DNA from: SHLQ01 sp047638715
GTDB lineage: Bacteria > Actinomycetota > Acidimicrobiia > Acidimicrobiales > SHLQ01
Direction of reading: 5' to 3'
Length of the DNA stretch: 64,000 bases
NCBI GenBank assembly: GCA_047638715.1
Contig: JBLIMK010000005.1
Span: 8,094 to 72,093, forward strand
Part shown: positions 15,891 to 25,300 of the stretch, piece by piece
How positions within the stretch are numbered: position 1 is the first letter of the stretch
Layout of the letters: every line of letters starts with the position of its first letter
Notes under the pieces: generated by a model
Database searches by the model: none
What the model was told of the DNA's origin: nothing
What the model saw: the letters and a program-made list of their open reading frames with translations, nothing else
Made by a program: the position numbers and the translations under genes

Positions 15891-17009
15891 ATGAGCCCTG
15901 GTCGCATCGGAGTCAATCTCCTGTGGCTTCGCCCCGGACAGGTCGGCGGAACCGAGACCTACATCCGTCGCGTTCTGCGAGCAGTTTCTGTATCCGACTC
16001 CAACATCGAGTGGCACCTCTTCGGCACCGATGCGGCGATACGTGCAGCCCGACCCGACGATTCGAATTGTGTCGTTCACGAATCGGGGTCGTTGACGACC
16101 TCTCGGGCGAGACGAGTGGTCGCCGAACGAACGTGGTTGAAATCTGAGCTTGGGTCGAACCTCGATGTGGTGCACCATCCGGGCGGAACGGTGCCGTTCG
16201 CTTCGGAAACCCCAACGATTCTCACCCTGCACGATCTCCAGCCGCTCGAACTTCCGGGAAACTTCTCGAGGGTCAAGCGGCAATTTCTCCGCCGAGCGAT
16301 TCCGACCGCGGTCGAACGAGCCGATGTGGTTGCCACACCGAGCGACTGGGTGCGCGAGCAGGTCATCGATCGGTTTGGGATTTCAGGCGACCGGGTAATA
16401 ACAGTTTCGGCATTTGCTGAACCGGTCGATCTGTCGCTCGATCCGCGGCCGACCTCGGGCCTTCAACAGCTCTTCGCCCAAGGGCCGGTCATCTTTTATC
16501 CAGCCATGACGATGGCACACAAGAACCATCGCTTGCTCTTCGACGCGTTCGGCGACGCGGTCCGCCGTGAACCAGATCTGCAACTGATTTGTGTCGGGGC
16601 GGTCGGGCGTGATGATGCCGACATCCGCGCGCACGCTGACTCGGTCTCGAGCCGCATCCATGTGCTCGGGCACGTTGCGCGACGAGATCTTGACGCTCTG
16701 TTTCTTCGATCCGAGCTGATGGTTTTCCCTTCGCGTTATGAAGGGTTTGGGCTGCCGATCCTCGAAGCACAACACGCTGGGCTGCCCGTGGTCGCCTCCA
16801 ATGCCACAGCGCTGCCCGAGGTCGCGGGATCATCGACGATCCTGCTCGACCCCGATGACCGCGATGCATGGTCTACCGCGATGCTGGATCGGCCCGGCGT
16901 CGAAGAGCGGGCACGTCACGTTGCCGATGGCTTCACCAATGCTCGCCGCTATGGTCCAGAACACACAGCGGAACAGCAACTACGCGCATATGAGCGCTTG
17001 ACGTCGTAA
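15891..17009 (+). CDS. GT4 family glycosyltransferase
   Basis: 372 residues from the ATG at 15891 (start MSPGRIGVNLLW). A longer frame from 15831 overlaps the preceding gene and adds a non-homologous leader. GT-B features are GGTETYIRRVL near the N-terminus, ILTLHDLQPLELPGNF in the acceptor domain and YEGFGLPILEAQHAGLPVVA in the donor domain. The gene begins 25 bp after the previous glycosyltransferase, so both are probably on one mRNA and act on the same glycan. Donor specificity is unknown. Confidence 0.85.
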   Translation: MSPGRIGVNLLWLRPGQVGGTETYIRRVLRAVSVSDSNIEWHLFGTDAAIRAARPDDSNCVVHESGSLTTSRARRVVAERTWLKSELGSNLDVVHHPGGTVPFASETPTILTLHDLQPLELPGNFSRVKRQFLRRAIPTAVERADVVATPSDWVREQVIDRFGISGDRVITVSAFAEPVDLSLDPRPTSGLQQLFAQGPVIFYPAMTMAHKNHRLLFDAFGDAVRREPDLQLICVGAVGRDDADIRAHADSVSSRIHVLGHVARRDLDALFLRSELMVFPSRYEGFGLPILEAQHAGLPVVASNATALPEVAGSSTILLDPDDRDAWSTAMLDRPGVEERARHVADGFTNARRYGPEHTAEQQLRAYERLTS

Positions 17010-17012
17010 TCT
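17007..17012 (+). promoter_or_regulatory. -10-like box TAATCT before the third GT4 gene
   Basis: TAATCT overlaps the stop codon of the preceding gene and ends 8 nt before the GTG at 17021. It fits the TANNNT leaderless pattern, although the gene could also be read from the upstream operon promoter. Confidence 0.3.
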
Positions 17013-17020
17013 ACTTCACG

Positions 17021-18232
17021 GTGAAAATTCAGGTCCTTTGCCCCCACTTCGAACCCGATAGCGCCCCAACGGGCGAGTTCATGAGCGCCATCGTTAACCA
17101 TCTCGGCGACATGGGCCACGAGTTGCACGTTGTGACCGCGCTGCCCTGGTACCGCGATCACGCCGTCGAAGCAGGCTGGGAAGGCAAACTGACCCGCACC
17201 GAGACGCGCTCGTGGGGACAGATCACTCGGGTACATCCATTTCCTACGGACAAGTCCAACATCGGTGCGAGGGCCGCCGCGTTCGCTGGGTTCACTGCGA
17301 TCGGCCTCGGTACGGCGGTGATCGATCGGTTTGACGCCGACGTGGTGTTTGCAATGTCACCGCCGCTCTCGCTCGGGGTTGCTGGATGGCTCGCCGCGAA
17401 ACGGCGTCGCGTTCCTTTCGTGTTCAACATTCAAGATGTGTTTCCCGATGTGGCGATCGAGACCGGCACGATTTCGAGCCCGCGGGTCATCGCTGCTGCG
17501 AAGAGGTTGGAGAAGTTCGTTTACGACCGAGCCGATGTGGTCACGGTCTTGAGCGAGGAAATGCAGCGCAACGTTCAAGACAAGACCGATTCGGCCACTC
17601 GCATCATTCCTAATTTCGTCGACATCTCGACGTTCGAACCCCAGCCTTTGGAAAATTCGTATCGACGCGAGTTCGGACTCGAGGGCAAACGGGTCGTGAT
17701 GTACTGCGGAAATGTCGGGTTCTCCCAGTCGATCGAGCTCTTGGCAGACGCGGCGCGAGAGATGGCCGATCTCGATGATGTGGTCTTCATCGTCAATGGC
17801 GGTGGGTCTGCGATCGGCGAGGTGAAACGGCGAGCGAAGGGTCTGTCGAACTTCCGGGTGATCCCATATCAGCCGGTCGAACGGGTTCCCGAGGTCCTCG
17901 CCGCTGCCGATATCCACGTAATTCCGCTTCGCAAGGGTCTCGCGTGGTCGAGCGTGCCGTCCAAGCTCTACAAGATTCTCGCGGTCGAACGGCCTGTGAT
18001 CGCGAGCGTCGACGAAGGCACCGAGGTCGGTCGCGTGGTCATCGATGCGGGGGCCGGGCATGCAGTTCCTCCCGATGTTGCTGGCCCGCTCGTGGCTTCG
18101 CTGCGCGAGCTGCTCGCCTCGGAATCGACCCGAAATCAGATGGGCCGCGCTGGTCGGGCATGGGTCGAGCAGTGGGTAACGCCCGAACGTGCGGCCGCGG
18201 AATATGAACAAGTGTTTGATGAACTTCTCTAA
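17021..18232 (+). CDS. GT4 family glycosyltransferase, WbuB-like
   Basis: 403 residues, GTG start. The N-terminus has PHFEPDSAPTGEFMSAIVNH, and the central block PPLSLGVAGWLAAKRRRVPF then FNIQDVFPDVAIETG matches WbuB/WcaI-type transferases, which add N-acetyl-fucosamine-like or other deoxysugars in O-antigen and capsule synthesis. The donor domain has YCGNVGFSQSIELL and a late PSKLYKILAVERPVIAS. Third of the tandem glycosyltransferases, 11 bp after the second. Substrates are not inferable beyond the subfamily resemblance. Confidence 0.84.
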   Translation: MKIQVLCPHFEPDSAPTGEFMSAIVNHLGDMGHELHVVTALPWYRDHAVEAGWEGKLTRTETRSWGQITRVHPFPTDKSNIGARAAAFAGFTAIGLGTAVIDRFDADVVFAMSPPLSLGVAGWLAAKRRRVPFVFNIQDVFPDVAIETGTISSPRVIAAAKRLEKFVYDRADVVTVLSEEMQRNVQDKTDSATRIIPNFVDISTFEPQPLENSYRREFGLEGKRVVMYCGNVGFSQSIELLADAAREMADLDDVVFIVNGGGSAIGEVKRRAKGLSNFRVIPYQPVERVPEVLAAADIHVIPLRKGLAWSSVPSKLYKILAVERPVIASVDEGTEVGRVVIDAGAGHAVPPDVAGPLVASLRELLASESTRNQMGRAGRAWVEQWVTPERAAAEYEQVFDELL

Positions 18233-18260
18233 GCGCGATTCCTTTACGCTCCGATGCCGC

Positions 18261-18266
18261 TAGCGT
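18261..18266 (+). promoter_or_regulatory. -10-like box TAGCGT before the His-rich membrane protein gene
   Basis: TAGCGT fits TANNNT and ends 8 nt before a GTG at 18275. This favours that GTG over the ATG at 18254 as the start. Confidence 0.4.
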
Positions 18267-18274
18267 TATCTGCC

Positions 18275-19138
18275 GTGGCACGATCAGACTCCGATAAAAA
18301 CTCATCTTCAGACTCCTCGAAGAAGGTTGCGAAGGCCGCCAAGGCTGGCGCAACCCCCTCAGCATCGGTTGGTCGTGAGCAACGCTCACTCGGCTTCCCA
18401 ATGGCGATGGTGGGAGTCTTCATCGCAGGCATTGCGTTGGTCTCATTTGCATGGCAGGCCCGAGATGTCGAGGCACTCTCGCCGTCATTTGACGATCACT
18501 GGCACTTGGCGTACGGCATCTACGATTGCCGCGAAGAGGGCTTCCTCGCCAATCTCGAAGATCCCCAGGTTGCGAACTCGGGCATCCACACCCACGGCGA
18601 TGGCGTAATTCACCTCCATCCGTTCAGCTCGACAGCTACCGGGAACAACGCACAGATCGAGCGCTTCCTCGAGGCAACCCGCGCACAATTCGACGGCGAT
18701 ACCGCTCTCACGTTCACGAACCGTGCGGCACTCACCGAAGATGGCGCCGTCTGTGGTGGCGAGCCAGCCGTACTGCAGATCGCTCGCTTCGCTCCAGGAG
18801 AGACGACAGCGTCAGAGGTCATCACCGAGGACCTCGCCAACTTCCGATTCCGTGCTGATCAAGAGGGTGTCGTGATCGCCCTCGCTCCTCTCGGCGCAGA
18901 GATTCCTCCGCCTCCAAGCGCCGCGGTCGACACCGCTCGTCAGGCTTCGCCGAACATCGTGAATACCGACGGGCTCGGCGATAGTCCAGCTACGGGCGGG
19001 ATCGGCTTCGACGATGACGGAAATCTCGTTGGACCCGACGGTGAACTCATCCTCGACGCTGATGGCGAGCCAATCAACCAGGCCACGATCCAGGCCGAGG
19101 CCGATGCGGCTCAGAACGGCGATTCGTCCGACGGCTAG
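18275..19138 (+). CDS. Single-pass membrane protein with a His-rich extracytoplasmic domain, function unknown
   Basis: 287 residues from GTG 18275 (or 294 from ATG 18254). A Ser/Lys/Ala-rich cytoplasmic leader of about 40 residues precedes one membrane segment (LGFPMAMVGVFIAGIALVSFAW). The outer domain starts with DDHWHLAYGIYDC and has GIHTHGDGVIHLHPF, seven closely placed histidines plus two cysteines, suggesting metal binding. The C-terminal 80 residues are acidic, Asp/Gly-rich and low in complexity (GFDDDGNLVGPDGELILDAD). I recall similar unnamed actinobacterial proteins but cannot assign a family. It sits between polysaccharide genes and the convergent nucleotidylyltransferase. Confidence 0.7.
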   Translation: MARSDSDKNSSSDSSKKVAKAAKAGATPSASVGREQRSLGFPMAMVGVFIAGIALVSFAWQARDVEALSPSFDDHWHLAYGIYDCREEGFLANLEDPQVANSGIHTHGDGVIHLHPFSSTATGNNAQIERFLEATRAQFDGDTALTFTNRAALTEDGAVCGGEPAVLQIARFAPGETTASEVITEDLANFRFRADQEGVVIALAPLGAEIPPPPSAAVDTARQASPNIVNTDGLGDSPATGGIGFDDDGNLVGPDGELILDADGEPINQATIQAEADAAQNGDSSDG

Positions 19139-19143
19139 TCGGC

Positions 19144-19617
19144 TTACGTAGTCTCGCTCGGCGGCGCACTGATCTCGGTTTCGAGGCCCAGTGCAACATT
19201 GATACGGCTCGACGAGTCTGCTTTTTCGTTGCCGCCGACCCCAAAGGCAAGCTCGATACCTCGCTGTTCACAGACCTGAGCTTCAGGAACGAACTCTGGT
19301 TTGCGATCGCCTCCATTGGCGAAGATCAAGGTTCGATCGGCAAACTCATCAGCGATCGCCCCGAGGGAGGCCGAGACTGTCCGGTCGGTGTCGACCGCGA
19401 TCAGTGCGTGATCGACGTTGCGAAGTGCTCTGACCAACCGCAGACGATCGGCCTCGTCGATGATGACTTTGCCCTTCTTCATCTCTTGCTGGGCGTTGTT
19501 GTTGACGATGACGATGACTTCGTCACCGAGTCCGGCCGCAGCGTCGATCATGTCGAGATGTCCGACATGGAGGGGACTGAAGTATCCGCTGATGATGACG
19601 GTGGTCGATTTCGACAT
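19144..19617 (-). CDS. Cytidylyltransferase-like nucleotidylyltransferase
   Basis: 157 residues from the ATG preceded by AAGGAG; a longer frame upstream lacks homology. N-terminal SGYFSPLHVGHLDMIDAA carries the HxGH nucleotide-binding motif (HVGH) of the nucleotidylyltransferase superfamily, and IVNNNAQQEMKKGK resembles the substrate-binding turn of glycerol-3-phosphate cytidylyltransferase and RfaE-type enzymes. It probably transfers CMP or AMP to a sugar phosphate or other phosphate. The late region lacks a clear ISTTKI-type motif; SSSRINVAL may be its counterpart. It lies 35 bp after cofE on the same strand, but a role in F420 synthesis is unproven. Confidence 0.75.
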   Translation of the reverse strand: MSKSTTVIISGYFSPLHVGHLDMIDAAAGLGDEVIVIVNNNAQQEMKKGKVIIDEADRLRLVRALRNVDHALIAVDTDRTVSASLGAIADEFADRTLIFANGGDRKPEFVPEAQVCEQRGIELAFGVGGNEKADSSSRINVALGLETEISAPPSETT

Positions 19618-19652
19618 GAGAGGCTCCTTGTCTGAGAGGGGAGTGAACCGGG

Positions 19653-20399
19653 TTAGCGAAAGAGATCGTCTTTGGGATCTCGGACGATTTCGTCGAGGAC
19701 CGTACCGCTTCGAAACCAATGTGCGGGAATACCTCGGACGATGGCCGCAGGGTAACCAGTACTCTTGCCCATAACGAGATCAGCAGCGGCAGCGAGCTCG
19801 TCAACGACCGCTACCTCGGTGACTTGGAGCTCGCGTCCGAGTGCGTCGTTCGTGCCTCGCAGATCCAGGATGGGTCCGATTCCCGCACTACCGATAGCGA
19901 CGTCGGTAACTCCACTGCGCCACGGCCGCCCAAAGGTGTCGGAGATGATCACACCGATTTCGATGCCGAGTTTGGCACGAACGACGTCGCGGATTCGGCG
20001 CGCTGATCGGTCGGAGTCGACCGGAAGAAGCACCGCATAACCCTCTTGCACGTTCGACAGATCGACGCCAGCATTCGCGCAAATGAACCCATGCGTTGTC
20101 TCGCTAATGATCAAATCACCGCGGCGCCGGAGAATACGCACCGACTCGTCTTCGACGATGGTTTTATGTCCGCTGGGATCGTCTCGATCGATCTCGACCA
20201 TGCGGCCCTCTGCCTTGGAGACCACTTTCTGGGTGACGACGAGGACATCGAGGTCACGGAGGTCGGCCGCATCGGCCAACATGCCCGCGAGGTCGTCGCC
20301 AGGGACGATCTCGCCGATGCCCGTCACCGGGAAGATCACGAGCGAATCGGGGATTTCGGCTCCGGGCTGTTTATTGGGTGACATTTTATTGGGTGACAT
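19653..20399 (-). CDS. cofE: Coenzyme F420:L-glutamate ligase
   Basis: 248 residues from the outer of two ATGs; the inner ATG (20384-20382) gives 243. It adds glutamates to F420-0 with GTP. Recognisable CofE blocks are DLDVLVVTQKVVSKAEGR, ETTHGFICANAGVDLSNV, LPVDSDRSARRIRD and ISDTFGRPWRSGVTDVAIG. This is the single-domain form, without the C-terminal nitroreductase domain found in mycobacterial FbiB. The first ATG overlaps the cofD stop region by 14 nt. A perfect 15-bp tandem duplication at 20371-20400 has repeated the start region, so the protein begins MSPNKMSPNK if the outer ATG is used. Confidence 0.92.
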   Translation of the reverse strand: MSPNKMSPNKQPGAEIPDSLVIFPVTGIGEIVPGDDLAGMLADAADLRDLDVLVVTQKVVSKAEGRMVEIDRDDPSGHKTIVEDESVRILRRRGDLIISETTHGFICANAGVDLSNVQEGYAVLLPVDSDRSARRIRDVVRAKLGIEIGVIISDTFGRPWRSGVTDVAIGSAGIGPILDLRGTNDALGRELQVTEVAVVDELAAAADLVMGKSTGYPAAIVRGIPAHWFRSGTVLDEIVRDPKDDLFR

Positions 20400-20400
20400 T
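20371..20400. repeat. Perfect 15-bp tandem duplication across the cofD stop and cofE start
   Basis: Two identical adjacent copies of TTATTGGGTGACATT (plus strand). On the minus strand each copy contains ATG TCA CCC AAT AA. One copy supplies the cofD stop codon and the outer cofE ATG, the other the inner cofE ATG. The 15-bp length keeps the cofE frame. Confidence 0.95.
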
Positions 20401-21354
20401 GTTCTTCCTGATGAGGGCTGCCGCGGCGAGTACTGCGCGAGCGAGGCCCGCGCTGCGCTCGGGCGTGGCCATGATTGTGTCGGCGACGTAGGGGATGACG
20501 CCGAGGTTTGCGATCGATCGGCTGTGCGGTGCATCGACGTCATCGATGACGAGCACGTCGATGTACTCCTGCCAGATTTCGGCCACGCCCAGTGCGTCGG
20601 CCCGTCGCCCGAGCTCACGAAGCATGCGGTCCGCTGGTCCCTTCAGCGCGGCTCCTCCAACGATGGGGGAGATCGCGATACAGGCGCCTTTCCTCGTGTC
20701 GAGTGCCTCACGGATCCCGGGTACATCGAGCACCGGTGCAATGGAGACGATCGGGTTCGATGGCGCAATGACGATGAGGTCAGCTGCCGTGATCGCATTC
20801 ACCACCTCCGGTGAAGCGGTGGAGCGTTCGATTCCATCGAAGCGGACGGCAGAAATCGGGACGTCGTGTTGTTCTCCGACAAAGTATTCCTGGAAGGAGA
20901 GTTCGGTGCCGGTGTCGGCCCGAGTGACGATGGTCGACACCGGGTCATTGGTTGCTGGCAGCAACGTGACGCCGATGCCCCACGCGCGGGCGAGTTCGCT
21001 GGTCACCTCGGTGAGCGAGGCACCTTCGGCCATTCGAGCGGTTCGCTGCAAATGCGTCGCAAGGTCCTGATCTCCGAGGCTGAACCAGTTTCGATCGCCG
21101 AATCGGCCCATTGCTTCCATTGCGCGCCATGTCTCGTCACGCAGCCCCCAGCCGCGCTCAGGGTCGATCGCGTCGGCGAGGGTGTAGGTCACGGTGTCGA
21201 TGTCTGGGCTGACGTGGAGACCGTGAAGCACCATGTCGTCGGCGACGTTGATAATCGCGCTGACCGCACTCGGGTCGACGATTCGTGTGAGCCCCCGAAG
21301 AAATCGAGCGGCACCCACGCCGCCGCAGATTACCGCGATCGTCATGTCAGTCAT
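20386..21354 (-). CDS. cofD: 2-phospho-L-lactate / phosphoenolpyruvate transferase of F420 synthesis (CofD/FbiA)
   Basis: 322 residues. The N-terminus TIAVICGGVGAARFLRGL has the nucleotide-binding start of CofD, and INVADDMVLHGLHVSPDID and ERGWGLRDETW are family blocks. In actinobacteria FbiA joins an enolpyruvyl-guanosine donor to the deazaflavin Fo to make dehydro-F420-0, which CofE then extends. Start chosen at MTDMTIAV; its ATG overlaps the stop of the upstream epimerase gene by 8 nt, so epimerase, cofD and cofE are one transcript. Fo synthase (fbiC) and cofC are not in the window. Confidence 0.93.
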   Translation of the reverse strand: MTDMTIAVICGGVGAARFLRGLTRIVDPSAVSAIINVADDMVLHGLHVSPDIDTVTYTLADAIDPERGWGLRDETWRAMEAMGRFGDRNWFSLGDQDLATHLQRTARMAEGASLTEVTSELARAWGIGVTLLPATNDPVSTIVTRADTGTELSFQEYFVGEQHDVPISAVRFDGIERSTASPEVVNAITAADLIVIAPSNPIVSIAPVLDVPGIREALDTRKGACIAISPIVGGAALKGPADRMLRELGRRADALGVAEIWQEYIDVLVIDDVDAPHSRSIANLGVIPYVADTIMATPERSAGLARAVLAAAALIRKNNVTQ

Positions 21355-22252
21355 TGAGGCGCCCTCGTGCATCGTTCAAAATGTCGGCTAGTGAAACGTC
21401 GATCGGGATCTCTGGCTTCCACCCGGTGTCGCGGTTGACCCGTTCGCTGGTTCCGCGCACGATCGGCGCGTCGACCGATCGCTGCAACTCGCTGGCCAAC
21501 TCGTACTCGACCGCTCGTGTCGACAGGGCGCGTAGCGCGTCGGCGATCTCCCGGATTGAGCGATCGACCCCACTACAGATGTTGTACGCCTGTCCGGTGG
21601 CACCGTGTTCGGCCACACATCGGTACGCGCGAACGACATCTCGAACGTCGGAGAAATCGCGCCGAACGTCGAGCGCTCCGACCTCAATGTGGCTCGCGCC
21701 GCTGCGTTCAGCGCGTGCGATTCTCTCCGCGAGACCAGCGCACACAAACCGCGTGCTCTGCCCAGGGCCAAAGTGATTGAACGATCGCAAACGAATTACG
21801 TCCTGGCCATATCCGAGGTGGGATTGCAGCGCAATGGCGTCTGCGGCAACCTTGCTCGCGGCGTACGGATTGATCGGTCGAAAGGGCGCATCTTCATCGA
21901 TCGGAAGTTCGTCGGCGGTCACCGACCCGTAGACCTCCGCGCTCGACACGACGATGACGCGGGCGTCTCCGGCTGCCCGTGCGGCGTCCAGAACGTTCTG
22001 GGTGCCTTCCACATTGACTCGAAGAGTGCCGATCGGGTCGGTCCATGACGACGGAACATGCGACTGGGCTGCGAGGTGATACACGACGTCTGGAGCGCTA
22101 GCGGCAACGAACTGGCTGAGACCATCGCGATCGGTGATGTCCGGACCGCCATCGGCTCTGACCGGAGCGATCACTTCATCGTCGGCTGCGAGAAGGTGGG
22201 CGTGCAGCGCTCGTCCAACGAAGCCGGAAGCGCCAATGATCAGCGCTCGCAT
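21347..22252 (-). CDS. NAD-dependent epimerase/dehydratase, GDP-4-keto-6-deoxymannose reductase-like
   Basis: 301 residues from MRALIIGASGFVG; the frame continues upstream but the Rossmann motif GASGFVG must be near the N-terminus. Extended SDR family: HLAAQSHVPSSW, VVSSAEVYGSV and catalytic YAASK in INPYAASKVAADAI. NHFGPGQSTRFVCAGLAERI resembles the GDP-mannose 4,6-dehydratase / GDP-6-deoxy-4-keto-mannose reductase (Rmd) group. It probably makes a GDP-deoxysugar for envelope glycans; manA and manB elsewhere in the window supply the mannose phosphates for GDP-mannose. The gene is upstream of cofD in a shared operon, though functions look unrelated. Confidence 0.8.
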   Translation of the reverse strand: MRALIIGASGFVGRALHAHLLAADDEVIAPVRADGGPDITDRDGLSQFVAASAPDVVYHLAAQSHVPSSWTDPIGTLRVNVEGTQNVLDAARAAGDARVIVVSSAEVYGSVTADELPIDEDAPFRPINPYAASKVAADAIALQSHLGYGQDVIRLRSFNHFGPGQSTRFVCAGLAERIARAERSGASHIEVGALDVRRDFSDVRDVVRAYRCVAEHGATGQAYNICSGVDRSIREIADALRALSTRAVEYELASELQRSVDAPIVRGTSERVNRDTGWKPEIPIDVSLADILNDARGRLND

Positions 22253-22300
22253 CGGCAAATTTCGGCGTTGGGGTGCTGGTCGGACGGCTCCACGAACCGC

Positions 22301-22306
22301 TAGCGT
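22301..22306 (+). promoter_or_regulatory. -10-like box TAGCGT before the giant GT2 gene
   Basis: TAGCGT fits TANNNT and ends 9 nt before the GTG at 22316; the divergent epimerase gene starts at 22252. Confidence 0.4.
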
Positions 22307-22315
22307 AGCGGGGCT

Positions 22316-25300
22316 GTGCAATCGGCCTCCGACTCCTCCTCTGCTGACCAGCCCGCACCTCCGGCGGTCCGCGTCGTCATACCTACGCGCGACCCTGGTC
22401 CGTGGTTTGACGACGTCATTGCGGCCCTTGCAGCGCAGGACTATCCCGTCATGTCCGTCACCGTGGTTCACGGCGAGGACGAGGGCCCGCTTTTGGAGCG
22501 TCATCGCGAAGCGCTGCCGGGCCTCGATCTGGTTTCGGCTCCTGATGCTGCAGGCTTCGGGACGAAGATAAATGCTGTTGCGGAAACGGCCTCTGAAGAT
22601 CTACTACTGATCCACCATGACGACGTGGCGATGGAACCAGGGGCGCTCTCGTCGCTGGTGAAAGAGTGGTTGCGCCGCAAAGAAGTTCGCACGGCGGTAG
22701 CCGCGAAGTTGCTCGATTGGTCCAATCCCACGCAGTTGATGCCAGCGGGATTCGACGCAGATCGGTTCGGCGTGACCTCATCGACGATCAAGCCCGGGGA
22801 TCTCGACCAAGGTCAGCAGGACCGAATCGTCCACATCTTCGGGACGTCGACCGCATGCGTGCTGATCAACCGGAGGTTCTTTTGCTCGATCGGCGGCTTC
22901 GATGAAGCGATCGATTGGCACGGGGAGGCCTACGACCTTGCTCTGCGAACTCGAAGTGTCGGCGGGCAGGTCGTCATCGCTGCGACCGCGCGAGCCCGCC
23001 ACCGCAGCGCATTCGAAAGGCGAAATGGCCCGCCGTCGTCTCAGCGAGAGCGTCGTCACCAGCTTCGTTCTGCGCTTGCGGCCGCGCCGGCGCGATCGTT
23101 GCCGCTGCTGTTACTCAGCTTCATCGCCACGCACTTGCTCGAGTTCATCGTGGCCCTCGTACGGTTCGACATCCCGACGGCGCTATCGATCCCCGGTGCT
23201 TGGCTCTGGAATATTGCGAACGTCGGGTCACTGATTTCGCGTCGACGCGCCCTCACCACGATCGACACGTTCAGCGGAGACGAACTGAAGCTGATCCGTC
23301 GGCGTGGATCGATCCTCTTCGCCGAGAGCATCGATCGGCGCGTATCGCAGCGCGAGATCGCAACCGAAACTGGCGAGGCGACCGTTTCGGTTCTTCGGGT
23401 TGCGGGCGGTGTGACCACGGGACTGATCCTGGCATTCGGCGCACGACACCTCTTCACACGACCAATTCCGGCGATAGGTGAATTCCGAGTGATCCCCGAC
23501 GATCTGGGAACGCTGACCGCCGATTGGTGGAGCGGTCTACGGCCTTGGGGGATGGGGAGCGAGGGATTTGCCAGCTTCGCGCTGCCTCTGCTCGATGTGC
23601 TCGGAGTGGCCACGCTCGGGTCGATGTCGTTGCTACGAGTCGTCTTGATGGTCGCGCCGATTCCGCTCGGCGTAGTTGGCGTGTGGAAGTTGTTTGGTCG
23701 GACGTCGTCGGACGCCGCGCCTGTGGCAGCAGCGGTCTTGTACGCAGCCTCACCGCTGCCGTACAACGCAATATCGGGCGGTTCAGCCAAGGCGCTTATT
23801 CTCTACGCGTTACTTCCCTGGCTCCTGTCGAACATGATTGCGGTCACCCGCCGGACCTCGCTTGGTCCGGAACGTTCCGTGAAGGCTGGGACGATTGCAA
23901 TCGGCGCTCTCGCCGCCGTCCTCGTCGCGATCGCGCCTTACTCGGCAGCGATCATCGCGTTGATGGTGGTGGGGATCGTGGCTGGTTCTTTGCTCTCGGG
24001 CGACATGCGCGGTGTTGTGCCGCTGGTGCTGTCTTCGGCCATCGGGCTTGCCATCGCCGGCGTCGTGAATCTGCCCGCACTCCTCGGTCTCGCGACTTGG
24101 GGTCAGTTCGCCAGCACGCAGACGACCGGTGCCACCGACACATCGCTTGTCGAGCTGTTCACGTTGTCGACGGGAACGGTGGGATCGACGGTTTTGGGTT
24201 GCGCGATCTTTGCTCCCGCCCTCCTGCCGTTGGTCGCGGGGACGGGTGAGCGCTTCACCTGGGCTGTCCGGATCTGGGGAGCGATGCTCGTGGTCTGGGC
24301 CGTTGCCTGGTTCGGTGTCCGTGGATGGCTTCCGATCGGTCTACCGGTTCTCGAAGTCATGCTCGCGCCGATTGCTCTCGGCTTCGCAATGCTCGGCGGA
24401 CTCGCCGCGCTCGTCATCGATATCGATCTTTCCGGTGCACGTTTGCGGCGGCTCGTACCCGCCGCCTTGGCGGTCGTCGGATTTGCTCTGGCGGCTGTAC
24501 CGCTCCTCGTCGGCACGTCGAGCGGGCGATGGGAGCTTGCTCGCGTCGATCTGTCGACGACGTATGGCGCTATCGAAGCCAGTGACGACGACGGCACGTA
24601 TCGAGTGCTCTGGATCGGCGATGCCCATGTCTTGGGTGCGGCGTCGATACCGACAGCGAACGGCCTCGCATGGGCATCGTCGCTCGACGGTGTGCCCGAC
24701 GTTCGTGCGCTGTGGGGCGGCTTAGATCGAGGTGCGAATAGCGAGTTGTCCGAGGTCATCGCTGCCGGTCTCGATGGTCGGACCTCCCGGCTTGGACGGC
24801 AACTCTCGTTGTTCGGGGTCCGGTACATCGTTGTGATGGACCAACAGGCACCGGTGCCCGAAGCATCTCGAAGAAACATCGTCACCGACATTCGCGCGGC
24901 GGGCCTCAATGGCCAACTCGACCTCGTTCGAGACGGCGTGGTCAATCCAGCGGTTGCCGTCTACCGCAACACAGCATGGTCGCCCGTGCACAGTGCCGTT
25001 GCGCCGAGCGCACTCGAATCGCTTCGCATCGACGACGCCGACCCTGCGGTAGTGATACGGACCTCGCACGACGTGTTCGACGGGCAAACACGCGTCGAGC
25101 GCGACGTCTACGCCGCATGGGAACCATCGCCGAGGTGGACGCTCTCAGTCGCAGGGCGAGTAGTCCCTCGCGTCGATATCGGTGCAGTCGGAATGGGCTT
25201 CGACACGTCGGGACTCTCGGATACCGATGCGCAACTTCGCTTCGAGACATCCGACTTTCATCGGATCGTCGTACTGTTGCAGGCCGCGGCGTGGGTAGCG

